Source of the DNA: Microbacterium paludicola | GTDB lineage: Bacteria; Actinomycetota; Actinomycetes; Actinomycetales; Microbacteriaceae | Reading direction: 5' to 3' | DNA length: 33,196 bases | NCBI RefSeq assembly: GCF_015235415.1 | Contig: NZ_JADGLL010000030.1 | Coordinates: 1 to 33,196 of the forward strand | Part shown: in pieces, positions 22,430 to 32,110 of the stretch | Layout: every line of letters starts with the position of its first letter | How positions within the stretch are numbered: position 1 is the first letter of the stretch | Position numbers and translations under genes: made by a program | Notes under the pieces: model-generated | Seen by the model: the letters and a program-made list of their open reading frames with translations, nothing else | Database searches by the model: none | Told to the model about the DNA's origin: nothing

Positions 22430-24724
22430 TCAGCCGGTGATCTCGAACCTCACCGGCAGCAGCTGCTCGTCGCGCGAGGAGGGTCCGATCCGCAGTTCGA
22501 ACTCCCCGGGCTCGACGACGCGGCGGGCCTGGGCGTCGACGATGGTGCAGGCCGACGCGGGCAGCTCGAGCTCGACGACACGCTCCTCACCGGGGGTGAG
22601 GGGAACCTGCACGAAGTGCTTGAGCTCCTTGTCGGCCCAGCTGACGGACGTCACCACGTCGCTGACGTAGACCTGCACGGTCTCGAGCGCGGGACGCGAT
22701 CCGGTGTTGCGGACGGTGACCTCGGCGCGCACGGTGTCGCCGGCGGTGACCGAGGGCGTCAGGATCCGGGCGTCGGCGTACTCGACGGTGGTGTAGCTGA
22801 GCCCCTCGCCGAACGCCCAGGCGGGGCTCTGCGTGAGGTCGGCGTAGCGGTCGCCGTGCTGCCCGCGGATCTGGTTGTAGTACGTCGGCTGCTGGCCGAC
22901 GTGCCGCGCGAACGACAGGGGCAGCCGGCCCGTGGGCTCGATGAGGCCGAGCAGCAGCTCGGCGATCGCACGGCCGCCCTCCATGCCGGGGTTCGCGACC
23001 CACAGGATGGCGGATGCGCCGAGCGCGGAGGGCGGCAGCACGAGCGGCTTCGACGCGAGCAGGATCACGATGAGCGGCTTGCCCGTGGCGGCGAGCGCAT
23101 CCAGCAGCGCGATCTGGGCCCCGACGAGTTCGAGCGTCGCGGTGGAGCGCGCCTCGCCGACGAGCTCGATCCGGTCGCCGACGACGGCGACGACGTAGTC
23201 GGCCTCGGATGCGCGGGCCACGGCGTCCGCGATCAGGGCGTCATCGGGCTCGGCCGGCTCGACCACGAAGGGGCGCGGCTGCCCGTCGGGGAAGTGCGCG
23301 CCGGCGGGGTCGGGCACGAGAGACAGGATCTCGGCGCCCTCCGCGTGGGTGACCTCCCAGCCGGACGGCACGTGGGCGCGCAGCCCGTCGAGCACCGTGG
23401 TGATCATCTCGCGCGGCTGCCCGTCGGGCAGCCAGCCGGCCTGTCCCGAGTTCCCTGCCCAGTCGCCGAGCTGCGTCTGCGCGTCGTCCGCGAGCGGCCC
23501 GACCACGGCGATCCGGCGGGTCGGGCCGGCGGCGAGCGCGCGGCCGTCCGAGCCGGCCGTGAGACCGCCGTCCAGCGGAAGCAGCCCGTCGTTCTGCAGC
23601 AGCACGAGCGAGCGCCGGGCGATCTCGAGGTTGAGCGCCGCGTGGTCCGGGGCGCCGAGCACCTCCGCCATGCGCACGAGGTCGGGATGCCGCGGCTGCT
23701 CGAACAGGCCGAGCTCGAACTTGAGCGTCAGGATGCGCGAGACGGCCGCATCGAGATCGCTCGCGGCGAGCATCCCCCGCTCGATCGCCTCGAGGGCGCC
23801 CTCGAAGAACGTCGGCGTGGTCATGATCATGTCGTTGCCGGCCTTGACCGCCGCGGCGGCGGCGTGGGCGATGTCGGGCTGCACCTTCTGCTCCCACACC
23901 ATGCGGCCGACGTTGTCCCAGTCGGTGATGAGCGTGCCGGTGTAGCCCCACTCGCCGCGCAGGACGTCGCTGAGCAGCCACTCGTTGATCGTGATCGGGA
24001 TGCCGTCGGTGGTCTGGTAGCCGAGCATGAACGTCCGGCACCCCTCCCGGGCGACGCGCTCGAACGGCGGCAGGAACCACGAGCGCATCTTGCGGCGGGA
24101 GATGTCGGCCTCGCTGGCGTCGCGCCCTCCCTGCGTCTCGGAGTAGCCGGCGAAGTGCTTCGCGGACGCAAGGATCGCGGTCGGATCCGTCAGCCCGTCG
24201 CCCTGGTAGCCGCGCACCATCGCCGAGGCGAGCTCGCCGATGAGGTGCGGATCCTCGCCGAAGGTCTCGTTCACGCGGCCCCAGCGGAGGTCGCGCGTGA
24301 TGCACAGCACCGGCGAGAACGTCCAGTGCACGCCGGTGGGGGCGACCTCCACCGCGGTGGTGCGCGCGGCCTTCTCGACCAGCGCGGCGTCCCAGGTCGC
24401 CGCCATGCCGAGCTGCGTCGGGAAGATCGTGGCGCCCTCGCAGAACGAGTGGCCGTGGATGCAGTCCTCCGCGACGACGAGCGGGATCCGCAGGCGGGTC
24501 TGCGCCGTCAGCGCGTGGGCCCGCTCGAGCCGCTCGGGCGACGTGTGCAGGATGGATCCCGCCTGCCGACGCAGGATGTGGTCGTCGATGTCGTCCCGGG
24601 CGTCGAGCTGCAGCATCTGCCCGATCTTCTCCTCGACCGTCATGCGGGCGAGGAGATCGGCGACACGCGCGTCGACCGGCGCCGCCCTGTCGAGGTAGAG
24701 GGCGGTGTCGATGTCGGTGGTCAC
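22430..24724 (-). CDS. GH3 family beta-glucosidase, cytoplasmic
   Basis: This 764-residue glycoside hydrolase family 3 enzyme starts at a GTG (24724) overlapping the stop of the permease gene (GTGA), with AGGGAG upstream. The order is a TIM-barrel domain (about 1-330) with EEKIGQML, DLRWGRVNETFGEDP, AKHFAGYSETQGGRD and the nucleophile Asp268 in LITDWDNVG; an alpha/beta sandwich (about 370-590); and a C-terminal fibronectin III-like domain with AFGEGLSYTTVEY. There is no signal peptide. It therefore probably cleaves non-reducing glucosyl or xylosyl residues from oligosaccharides brought in by the ABC importer encoded upstream in the same operon. The exact sugar cannot be read from the sequence. 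An intrinsic terminator follows. Confidence 0.95.
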   Translation of the reverse strand: MTTDIDTALYLDRAAPVDARVADLLARMTVEEKIGQMLQLDARDDIDDHILRRQAGSILHTSPERLERAHALTAQTRLRIPLVVAEDCIHGHSFCEGATIFPTQLGMAATWDAALVEKAARTTAVEVAPTGVHWTFSPVLCITRDLRWGRVNETFGEDPHLIGELASAMVRGYQGDGLTDPTAILASAKHFAGYSETQGGRDASEADISRRKMRSWFLPPFERVAREGCRTFMLGYQTTDGIPITINEWLLSDVLRGEWGYTGTLITDWDNVGRMVWEQKVQPDIAHAAAAAVKAGNDMIMTTPTFFEGALEAIERGMLAASDLDAAVSRILTLKFELGLFEQPRHPDLVRMAEVLGAPDHAALNLEIARRSLVLLQNDGLLPLDGGLTAGSDGRALAAGPTRRIAVVGPLADDAQTQLGDWAGNSGQAGWLPDGQPREMITTVLDGLRAHVPSGWEVTHAEGAEILSLVPDPAGAHFPDGQPRPFVVEPAEPDDALIADAVARASEADYVVAVVGDRIELVGEARSTATLELVGAQIALLDALAATGKPLIVILLASKPLVLPPSALGASAILWVANPGMEGGRAIAELLLGLIEPTGRLPLSFARHVGQQPTYYNQIRGQHGDRYADLTQSPAWAFGEGLSYTTVEYADARILTPSVTAGDTVRAEVTVRNTGSRPALETVQVYVSDVVTSVSWADKELKHFVQVPLTPGEERVVELELPASACTIVDAQARRVVEPGEFELRIGPSSRDEQLLPVRFEITG

Positions 24725-25758
24725 GTGTTGTCTCCCTGGGGACGGACGGCGGTCACGGCGGAGGTCGCGCTCAGGCCGCGCTTCTTCATCGCCCGCGCGC
24801 GCTCGCCCGCCGAGCGCAGGCGCGGGTTGACGTACTCGTCGATCCCGAAGTTCACGAGCGACAGGGCGACGCCGAGGATGGCGATGCAGAGTCCGGCGGG
24901 GACGTACCACCACCAGTAGGTCGGGAAGGCGCCGTTCTGCTGGGCCCAGAACAGGATGGTGCCCCAGTTCAGGTTCGAGATCGGGATGACGCCGATGAAC
25001 GCGAGGGTCGTCAGGCCCAGCACCGCCGCCGTCACGGTGCCGACGAAGCTGGACGCGATGATCGCGAGCAGGTTCGGCAGCATCTCCACGAAGATGAGCC
25101 GCGGCATCGATTCGCCGTTGGCACGGGCGGCCTGGATGAAGTCGCGGTTTCGGAGCGACATGGTCTGGGCGCGCAGCACCCGCGCGCCCCAGGCCCATCC
25201 GGTCACGGCCAGCGTGAGCGCGATGATCCACAGCGGCGGATCCTCGAACGACGACGCCACGATGATGATCAGCGGCAGGCCGGGGATCACGAGGAAGACG
25301 TTCGTGAGTGCCGACAGCGACTCGCTCTTCCAGCCGCGGGTGTATCCGGCGATGACCCCGACGATCACCGCGATCGCGGTTCCCATCAGGCCCGCGAGGA
25401 ACCCGACGACGAGCACGCCGCGGGTGCCGAACACGATCTGGCTGAAGATGTCCTCGCCCATGTGGGTCGTGCCGAGCAGGTGCGTCAGCGACGGCCCCTG
25501 GCGCAGCGCCTGGTAGTCCTTGTCCATCGGGCCGTATGGGGCGATCAGGTCGCCGAACAGGGCGACAAGCACGAACACGCCGATGATCGTGAGCCCCGCC
25601 ACCGACTTCGGGTTGCGGAACATCGCGAACGATGCGGCGATCTGCCCCGCGACGGTCTTGCGTCCGGGCGACTCGCCGCCCGTGGCGGATCGGATGGTGG
25701 CCGTCTCGGGCGCGCCGATCCCGACCGCGGGGATCTCTGCTGCGGCGGTGTTTGTCAT
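24721..25758 (-). CDS. ABC importer permease, DppC/OppC type
   Basis: The 345-residue membrane protein has a polar N-terminal extension of about 45 residues, then a first transmembrane helix (VAGLTIIGVFVLVALFGDLI), the LLGTTHMGEDIFSQIVFGTR motif typical of DppC-type subunits and about five more helices. The EAA loop (RDFIQAARANGESMPRLIF) contacts the ATPases. It pairs with the DppB-type subunit encoded one base upstream. The family is named for peptides, but many actinobacterial members next to glycosidases import oligosaccharides, and linkage to the GH3 gene favours that here. Its stop overlaps the GH3 start. Confidence 0.95.
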   Translation of the reverse strand: MTNTAAAEIPAVGIGAPETATIRSATGGESPGRKTVAGQIAASFAMFRNPKSVAGLTIIGVFVLVALFGDLIAPYGPMDKDYQALRQGPSLTHLLGTTHMGEDIFSQIVFGTRGVLVVGFLAGLMGTAIAVIVGVIAGYTRGWKSESLSALTNVFLVIPGLPLIIIVASSFEDPPLWIIALTLAVTGWAWGARVLRAQTMSLRNRDFIQAARANGESMPRLIFVEMLPNLLAIIASSFVGTVTAAVLGLTTLAFIGVIPISNLNWGTILFWAQQNGAFPTYWWWYVPAGLCIAILGVALSLVNFGIDEYVNPRLRSAGERARAMKKRGLSATSAVTAVRPQGDNT

Positions 25759-25759
25759 C

Positions 25760-26755
25760 TCAGGCCTCCGACTGACGAGTGCGCGGATCGAGGATGGCGT
25801 GCGCGATGTCCGCCAGGATGTTCGCGCACAGCACGGCGAGCGTGATGATCAGGAAGAGTCCCTGCATCAGCGGGTAGTCCTTCGCGGCGGTCGCGTCGAG
25901 CAGCATCTTGCCGACGCCCGGGTACGAGAACACGAGCTCCATCACGATCGTGCCGCTGACGATGAAGCCGATCGACAGGGCGAAGCTCGACAGCTGCGGC
26001 AGCACCGCGTTGCGGGCGGCGTAGCGCCACAGCACGCGCGAGTTCGGCATCCCCTTCGCCTGCGCGACCGTGACGTAGTCCTCGTCGAGCACCGTGAGCA
26101 TCATGTTGCGCATGCCGAGGATCCATCCGCCGAGCGAGGCGATCAGGATCGTGATGAGCGGCAGCGCGCCGTGGGCGATGACCTGCCCGATGAAGTCGAG
26201 CGAGAACTCGGGCGACGATCCCTTGTCGTACGCGTGCGATGCGGGGAACCAGCCGAGCGTCGACGAGAACACGGCGATCGCGATGAGGCCGAGCCAGAAG
26301 TAGGGAACGGTCGAGAAGAACGTCGTGATCGGCACGATCACGTCGGCGCGACTCCCGCGCCGCCAGCCGACGACCGCACCGGTCACGGTGCCGACGAGGA
26401 ACGACAGCACGGTCGCGAGGCCGACGAGCCCGATGCTCCACGGCAGCGCCACCGCGATGACGTCGCCGACGGGCGTGAGGCCGTTCGAGAACGACCGCCC
26501 GAGGTCGCCGCGCAGCAGCAGCCCCCAGTAGTCGAGGTACTGCTGCCAGAGCGACGTGTCCTTGTCGAGACCGAAGAGAGTGCGGATGGCGTGCTCCGCC
26601 TCGGGCGAGAGCTGACCGCGGTACTTGTTCATGTACGCGGTGACGGGATCGCCCTTCATCATGCGCGGCACGAGGAAGTTGATCGTGATCGCGGCCCAGA
26701 GCGTGAACAGGTAGAACACGGCGCGGTTCAGGATGAACCTGGATGAGTTCTTCAT
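25760..26755 (-). CDS. ABC importer permease, DppB/OppB type
   Basis: This encodes 331 residues with six predicted helices. The N-terminal helix (FILNRAVFYLFTLWAAITINFLVPRMMKGDP) and the following GLDKDTSLWQQYLDYWGLLLRGDLGRSF segment are typical of DppB subunits. The EAA loop is EDYVTVAQAKGMPNSRVLWRY, and ELVFSYPGVGKMLLDA is near the end. It forms the membrane channel with the DppC-type partner. The ATG overlaps the stop of the upstream ATPase gene (ATGA), and the downstream permease begins one base after its stop. The periplasmic-like loop between helices one and two is long, as usual for family-5 systems. Confidence 0.95.
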   Translation of the reverse strand: MKNSSRFILNRAVFYLFTLWAAITINFLVPRMMKGDPVTAYMNKYRGQLSPEAEHAIRTLFGLDKDTSLWQQYLDYWGLLLRGDLGRSFSNGLTPVGDVIAVALPWSIGLVGLATVLSFLVGTVTGAVVGWRRGSRADVIVPITTFFSTVPYFWLGLIAIAVFSSTLGWFPASHAYDKGSSPEFSLDFIGQVIAHGALPLITILIASLGGWILGMRNMMLTVLDEDYVTVAQAKGMPNSRVLWRYAARNAVLPQLSSFALSIGFIVSGTIVMELVFSYPGVGKMLLDATAAKDYPLMQGLFLIITLAVLCANILADIAHAILDPRTRQSEA

Positions 26756-27572
26756 GCGGCGCCTCCGTCCGTGGCTGCGGCGGCGATGCCGGGCGCCGAC
26801 GCGAAGTGCTTCTCCGGGTCGGGCGAGGCGGCGCGCAGCTCGCGGGTGTACTCGTGCTGGGGGTTCAGGATGACGTCGTCGGCCGGTCCGCGCTCGACCA
26901 CCCGGCCGTGGTGGAGCACCATGATCTCGTCCGAGAAGTGCCGCGCCGTCGCGAGGTCGTGGGTGATGTAGAGCACGCCAAGGCCCTCGTCGCGCTGCAG
27001 CTCGGCGAGCAGGTTGAGCACGCCGACGCGGATCGAGACGTCGAGCATCGAGACGGGCTCGTCCGCCACGAGCAGGCTCGGCCGCGACGCGAGCGCTCGG
27101 GCGATGGCGACGCGCTGCCGCTGACCTCCCGACAGCTCGTGCGGCCGCCGGTCGATCACGGCGTCGGGCTCGAGGCGGACGCGCTCGAGCAGGCGGCGCA
27201 CCTCGGCCTCGGTCTCCCGCTTGGGAACCACGTTGTCGAGCCGCAGCGGCCGCTCGAGGTGGTAGCGGATGGAGTGGTACGGGTTCAGGGAGGCGAACGG
27301 ATCCTGGAACACCATGCGCAGCTTCTGGCGGTACGAGCGCAGGCCGCGGCCCCGGCGCGGGATGGGCTGCCCGTCGAGCAGCACCTCCCCTGCGGTGGCG
27401 GTCTCGAGCTGGGTGAGGATCTTCGCGATCGTCGACTTGCCGGATCCGGACTGCCCGACGAGCGCGATCGTCTGGCGCTCCCGCAGCGTGAAGCTGACGT
27501 CGTCGAGCGCCAGGATCGGCTCTGCGCCCCGCACGCGGTAGCGCTTGGTGACATTGCGGAACTCGAGGGTGG

Positions 27573-27576
<4 letters not shown>
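26752..27576 (-). CDS. ABC importer ATPase, OppF/DppF type
   Basis: The 274-residue nucleotide-binding protein has Walker A GQSGSGKS, Q-loop MVFQDPFASLNP, signature LSGGQRQRVAIARAL, Walker B LLVADEP and the switch His in YITHDLA. The end HEYTRELRAASPDP is the OppF-type C-terminal extension. With the second ATPase it forms the heterodimeric motor of the importer. The ATG overlaps the stop of the OppD-like gene, and its own stop overlaps the permease start, so the set is translationally coupled. A short Ala-rich tail follows. All catalytic residues appear intact. Confidence 0.95.
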
Positions 27577-28415
<839 letters not shown>

Positions 28416-28472
28416 GGGCGCAGGCGCGCAGGGTGCCGCGCGGGCACCGGTGACACAGGGGACGTCGGGGAG

Positions 28473-28502
28473 GCGGGGGCCCGGCAGGTGCCGGGCCCCC
28501 GC
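28473..28502 (-). other. Intercistronic hairpin after the solute-binding protein gene
   Basis: A perfect 14-bp GC-rich stem (28473-28486 with 28489-28502) with a minimal loop lies directly after the stop of the solute-binding protein gene. No T-run follows on the minus strand. Such structures often stabilise the upstream message, so that the binding protein is made in excess over the membrane subunits. Confidence 0.75.
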
Positions 28503-28509
28503 GGGGAGA

Positions 28510-30174
28510 TCACTCCGCGGGCTCGAGGTTCATGAGCACCTGCACCGCCGCGACCTGCAGCGGGTCGCCCGGGGCGTACGGGTCCTCGTCGCTCGGCCAG
28601 CCGACGTAGTTGCGGGTGTTGAACTCGGCGAGGATCGGGTGCGTGCCGACCGGGATGACCGGGACGTCCTCGACGAACGCCTTCTGCACCTGCTCGATCG
28701 CCGCCGTGCGCTCCTCGTCGCTCGACGCGTTCGCGTAGGTGTTGAGCAGCTCCGTGACCTCGGGGTTGTCGTAGCGGCCGAAGTTGTAGTCGACGAGCTC
28801 GCCCGCCTTCAGCCAGCGGCCGTCCATGGTGTCGGAGTACAGGTCGTACGGCGTGGTGCCCGAGTCCGTCCAGTGCATGATCGCGTCGAAGGTTCCCGCG
28901 CGCTTGTTCTGCGTCCAGGTGTCGACGTCGGGGGTGTCGACCTTGGCGTCGGCGCCGAGCGTGGACGTGACCTGGTCGGCGATCAGGCTGATGCCCGTGA
29001 CGTAGTCGTTCCAGCCCTGCGGCACCTGGAGCGTGAACTCGACGGGCTCGCCGTCGGGGTCGATGAGGGCGTCGCCCTCCCAGGTGTAGCCGGCGTCCTC
29101 GAGGATGCCCTTGGCGCCCTCGACGTCGATCTCGAACTCGACGCCCTGGTACTCGGGCGCGATGTACTGCTCGCCGACCGGCGTCGGCAGACCCGTGACG
29201 CTTGTCAGCTCCGGGCCGGCGTTCTCGCGCGCGATCGTGGTGTGCGCCTCGCGGTCGATGACCATGTTGACGGCCTTGCGGAACGCGACGTCGTCGAACG
29301 GCTTCTCCTGCGTGTTCAGGAACAGCACGTCGGGCGCCATCACGTTGGCGGGCCAGAAGATGTTGTTCTCGTCCTTCGAGAGGTACTGGTTCTCGATGTC
29401 TGAGATGAACGCCTGCGCCCAGTCGGCCTCGCCGCTGGCGAGGGCCGTGGTGAGGGCGGTGTTGTCGTTGTAGGAGACGTAGTAGAGCGTCGGCACGGCC
29501 GGCTCGCCGCCCCAGTAGTCGTCGCGCGCGGTCATCGTGACCGACTGCGAGCTGAAGCTCTCGAGGACGTACGGGCCGGTGCCGACGGGGTTCTCGTTGG
29601 TGAAGGTGGTGGGGTCCTCGACTTCGGCCCAGATGTGCTCCGGCACCATCTGGATGTTGAGCACCTGCGCCTGCTTGACGAACTTCGACTCGCCGAAGCT
29701 CAGGACGACGTTGTCGCCGTCCTTCGTGATGTCGGTGAGCTGGATGTTGCCGGTGTCGAACGCGGGGGTGCTGCGGATGAGCTCGAACGTGAAGACGATG
29801 TCGTCGGCCGTGAACTCCTCGCCGTCGTTCCAGGTCACGCCGGCGCGCGGGGTGATCGTGAGCTGCGTGTAGTCGTCGTTCCACTCGACCTTCTCGGCGA
29901 GCCACGGGGTGGTCTCGTTGTCGCCCGTGGGGTTGACGATCGCGAGGGGCTCGAAGACGACGTTCTTGTAGCCGAGCTTGTTCGCCGAGGAGTCGCCGAC
30001 CCACGGGTTGTTCGACTCGGTGGTGATGGCGCCATCCGGCTTGGCGATCGTCAGTGCGGCACCCGGCTCCGGCGCGGCGGCCGACTCGTTCGGCTCGGCG
30101 CCGCCTGCGGCGCACCCGCTGAGGGCGAGCGCGGTGGCGAGGCCGACCGCGAAGACCAGTGACTTCTTCTTCAT
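28510..30174 (-). CDS. ABC solute-binding lipoprotein, family 5
   Basis: From the ATG at 30174 (554 residues), with AAGGAG eight bases upstream, the protein has a lipoprotein signal: MKKKS, a hydrophobic core and lipobox LSGC with Cys21. The mature protein fits SBP_bac_5: WLAEKVEWNDDYTQLTITPRAGVTWNDGEEFTADDIVFTFEL in the first half (the typical W-x-DG-x-x-F/L-x-A-x-D-V/I segment), VGTGPYVLESF, RKAVNMVIDREA, and YDNPEVTELL near the end. It captures the substrate outside the cell and delivers it to the permeases. It is the first gene of the operon. Family 5 covers peptides, oligosaccharides and others; linkage to a GH3 enzyme favours an oligosaccharide. Confidence 0.94.
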   Translation of the reverse strand: MKKKSLVFAVGLATALALSGCAAGGAEPNESAAAPEPGAALTIAKPDGAITTESNNPWVGDSSANKLGYKNVVFEPLAIVNPTGDNETTPWLAEKVEWNDDYTQLTITPRAGVTWNDGEEFTADDIVFTFELIRSTPAFDTGNIQLTDITKDGDNVVLSFGESKFVKQAQVLNIQMVPEHIWAEVEDPTTFTNENPVGTGPYVLESFSSQSVTMTARDDYWGGEPAVPTLYYVSYNDNTALTTALASGEADWAQAFISDIENQYLSKDENNIFWPANVMAPDVLFLNTQEKPFDDVAFRKAVNMVIDREAHTTIARENAGPELTSVTGLPTPVGEQYIAPEYQGVEFEIDVEGAKGILEDAGYTWEGDALIDPDGEPVEFTLQVPQGWNDYVTGISLIADQVTSTLGADAKVDTPDVDTWTQNKRAGTFDAIMHWTDSGTTPYDLYSDTMDGRWLKAGELVDYNFGRYDNPEVTELLNTYANASSDEERTAAIEQVQKAFVEDVPVIPVGTHPILAEFNTRNYVGWPSDEDPYAPGDPLQVAAVQVLMNLEPAE

Positions 30175-30231
30175 CGCTTCTCCTTCGAAGAGACGTTCCT
30201 GTGATTGCAGGGATGGCTCCCGGGCCATTCC

Positions 30232-30243
30232 GGAAGCGCTTCC
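30232..30243. promoter_or_regulatory. LacI-type operator-like palindrome
   Basis: GGAAGCGCTTCC is a perfect 12-base palindrome with the central AGCGCT shared by operators of LacI-family sugar regulators such as CebR. It covers the predicted transcription start of the solute-binding protein operon, where a bound repressor would block transcription. No LacI-family gene is present in the window, so the regulator would be encoded elsewhere. Confidence 0.6.
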
Positions 30244-30246
30244 ATG

Positions 30247-30270
30247 AAGTTACTGATGAGTAAGTAACTT
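30247..30270. promoter_or_regulatory. TetR-type operator-like palindrome
   Basis: AAGTTACT and AGTAACTT form perfect 8-bp arms around an 8-base spacer; inside, TTACT-GATG-AGTAA is a second overlapping palindrome. This symmetry and size fit a TetR-family operator, and the tetR gene begins 44 bases away. It spans the -10 element and spacer of the operon promoter, so binding would exclude RNA polymerase. Confidence 0.65.
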
Positions 30271-30275
30271 GTAAA
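30247..30275 (-). promoter_or_regulatory. Promoter of the solute-binding protein/ABC/GH3 operon
   Basis: On the minus strand TTTACA (30270-30275, five of six matches to the -35 consensus) is separated by 17 bases from TAACTT (30247-30252, a weaker -10 hexamer). The predicted start is near 30240, about 65 bases before the solute-binding protein ATG. The spacing and the AT-richness compared with the surroundings support it. Confidence 0.6.
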
Positions 30276-30313
30276 GAGAGGATGATGGTGCCGAACTCGA
30301 CCGAGAGGAAATC

Positions 30314-30964
30314 GTGATCATGGCGAGGAAGCAGGCGAAGTCCCGACCCGAGACGGTGCGCAAGCGCGCGGAGATCCTGCACGCCGCGATGGAGATCTTC
30401 GGCGCCAAGGGCTTCGCGAGCGGCACGCTCGCCGAGATCGCCGACCAGGTCGACATGACGCACGCCGGCGTGCTCCACCACTTCGGCTCGAAGACGCAGC
30501 TGCTGCTGGAGGTGCTCGACTACCGCGACCAGACGGATGTCGCCGACCTCGTGGAGCAGCACATCCCCGGCGGGCTCGAGATGTTCCGGCATCTGGTGCG
30601 CACCGCGTTCGCGAACGCGCGCCGAGCAGGGATCGTGCAGGCGTTCGCCGTGCTCTCGGGCGAATCCGTGACCGACGATCATCCGGCGCGCGAGTACTTC
30701 CAGGTGCGGTACCGCAACCTCCGATCGGGCATCGCGGACGCCTTCGCGGAGGTGTGCGCGCAGCACGGCGTCACCGAGCCCGACACGATCACCCACGCCT
30801 CGGCGAGCATCCTCGCGGTCATGGACGGGCTGCAGGTGCAATGGCTGCTGCAGCCCGAGGCCGTCGAGCTGGGCCCCGCGACCGAGTTCGCCATCGAGGC
30901 GATCGTCGCCGCCGTGCTCTCCCCGCAGCCGCGATTCGTGGCGACCCCGGATCCCGCGCGCTGA
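30314..30964 (+). CDS. TetR family transcriptional regulator
   Basis: This encodes 216 residues from a GTG at 30314, or 214 from an ATG at 30320; GAGAGGA at 30303-30309 is close for the first and far for the second. The N-terminal DNA-binding domain is typical: RAEILHAAMEIFGAKGFASGTLAEIADQVDMTHAGVLHHFGSKTQLLLEVL (about residues 18-70), with the HHFGSK end of the recognition helix. The C-terminal ligand-binding part has MFRHLVRTAFANARRAG and ASILAVMDGLQVQWLL, as in TetR_C families. It is divergent from the ABC/GH3 operon, and a matching palindrome lies over that promoter. It probably represses the operon and itself until an inducer binds. Confidence 0.92.
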   Translation: MIMARKQAKSRPETVRKRAEILHAAMEIFGAKGFASGTLAEIADQVDMTHAGVLHHFGSKTQLLLEVLDYRDQTDVADLVEQHIPGGLEMFRHLVRTAFANARRAGIVQAFAVLSGESVTDDHPAREYFQVRYRNLRSGIADAFAEVCAQHGVTEPDTITHASASILAVMDGLQVQWLLQPEAVELGPATEFAIEAIVAAVLSPQPRFVATPDPAR

Positions 30965-31053
30965 CCTGGCCGCAACCTGGGCAACAGCCCTAATGTTGCG
31001 CCCCGAGACGCCGAGCGACCCTCGGACGCTCCCCCGTAGGTAACGTCGAAGGC

Positions 31054-31638
31054 ATGACCGAGTCCAGTGCACAGCGGGTTCCGGGCGACCTCGAGGAGGC
31101 GCACGGGCGCACCGCGGGCGACCTCATCTCCGTACCGGGCGCGCTCGACGCCGAAGGCTTCAAGACCCTGTTCCGCGGTCACCCCGGCGGGGTCGCGGTG
31201 ATCACCGCCGAGGGGCCCGGCGGCCCCGTCGCCCTGACCGCGACCTCCGTCGCCTCGGTGAGCGCCGACCCGCCGATGCTGATCTTCTCGGTCTCATCGC
31301 AGTCATCGGCGACGCCGTCCATCCTCGCCGCCGACACGATCGTCGTGCACCTGCTGGACGCCGCCGACCTCGACCTCGCCAAGCTCGCCTCCACGAGCGG
31401 CGTCGACCGCTTCGCCGACACCTCCCGCTGGACGCGCCTGCCCACCGGCGAGCCCGTGTTCCCCGGCGTCCGCGCGTGGACCCGTTGCGCGATCGTCAGC
31501 CGCCTTGAGGCCGGCGGATCGACCGTGATCGCCGCGCATGCCCTGCAGGGCCAGACGAACCGCGAGCCGGGCAGCGACACCCCGCTCGTCTACCACAACC
31601 GCACCTGGCACGCCCTCGGCGAGCACACCCGGATCTAG
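31054..31638 (+). CDS. Flavin reductase-like FMN-binding protein
   Basis: The 194-residue protein belongs to the flavin reductase-like split-barrel family. GHPGGVAVITAEGPGGPVALTATSVASVSADPPMLIFSVS (about 43-82) is the family signature, with the TATSVASVSADPP loop contacting flavin. Further on come LAKLASTSGVDRFAD and the HALQGQTNREPGSDTPLVYHNRTWHAL end. Such proteins reduce FMN/FAD with NAD(P)H or supply reduced flavin to a monooxygenase. No partner monooxygenase lies in the window. The ATG follows cgaagg, a modest ribosome-binding site. It lies 89 bases after the tetR stop on the same strand and could be read through from it, or from its own promoter. Confidence 0.92.
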   Translation: MTESSAQRVPGDLEEAHGRTAGDLISVPGALDAEGFKTLFRGHPGGVAVITAEGPGGPVALTATSVASVSADPPMLIFSVSSQSSATPSILAADTIVVHLLDAADLDLAKLASTSGVDRFADTSRWTRLPTGEPVFPGVRAWTRCAIVSRLEAGGSTVIAAHALQGQTNREPGSDTPLVYHNRTWHALGEHTRI

Positions 31639-31640
31639 GC

Positions 31641-32098
31641 GTTCTTTTCAGAAGCGGCTCGCACGCTCGCAGGGCTCGGGCCGGTCGCTTCGGCTCGCTG
31701 GCGCTCACTCAGCAACCGGTGGGGGCACAGGCCCATAGCCCAACCCGGTTATCGAGCGAGCTTGCGAGTCGAGATGACGGCTCGCACGGGCGGGCGGCTT
31801 CGGCCGGTTATCGAGCGAGCTTGCGAGTCGAGATGACGGCTCGCACCGGCGGGCGGCTTCGGGCGGTCGCTTCGGCTCGCTGGCGCTCACTCAGCAACCG
31901 GTGGGGGCACAGGTCTGTGGCCTAACCCGGTTATCGAGCGAGCTTGCGAGTCGAGATGACGGCTCGCACGGGTGGGCGGCTTGGGGCGGGTCGCTTCGGC
32001 TCGCTGGCGCTCACTCAGCAACCGGTGGGGGCGCAGGCCTTTGCCCACCCCCGGTTATCGAGCGAGCGGAGCGAGTCGAGATGACGGCTCGCACAGCC
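31641..32098. repeat. Repeat cluster B: inverted copies of the cluster A element
   Basis: The block has four copies of a half-element beginning ccggttatcgagcgag (31745, 31804, 31928, 32051) and three of a half ending ctcactcagcaaccgg (near 31682, 31864, 31988). The opening ttcttttcagaagcggctcg (31643) is the reverse complement of the inner end of cluster A. It fills the gap between the convergent flavin reductase and E2 genes. Together with cluster A it is best seen as a dispersed REP-like family found at convergent gene ends. Confidence 0.85.
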
Positions 32099-32110
32099 TC
32101 CCTCGCCGAG

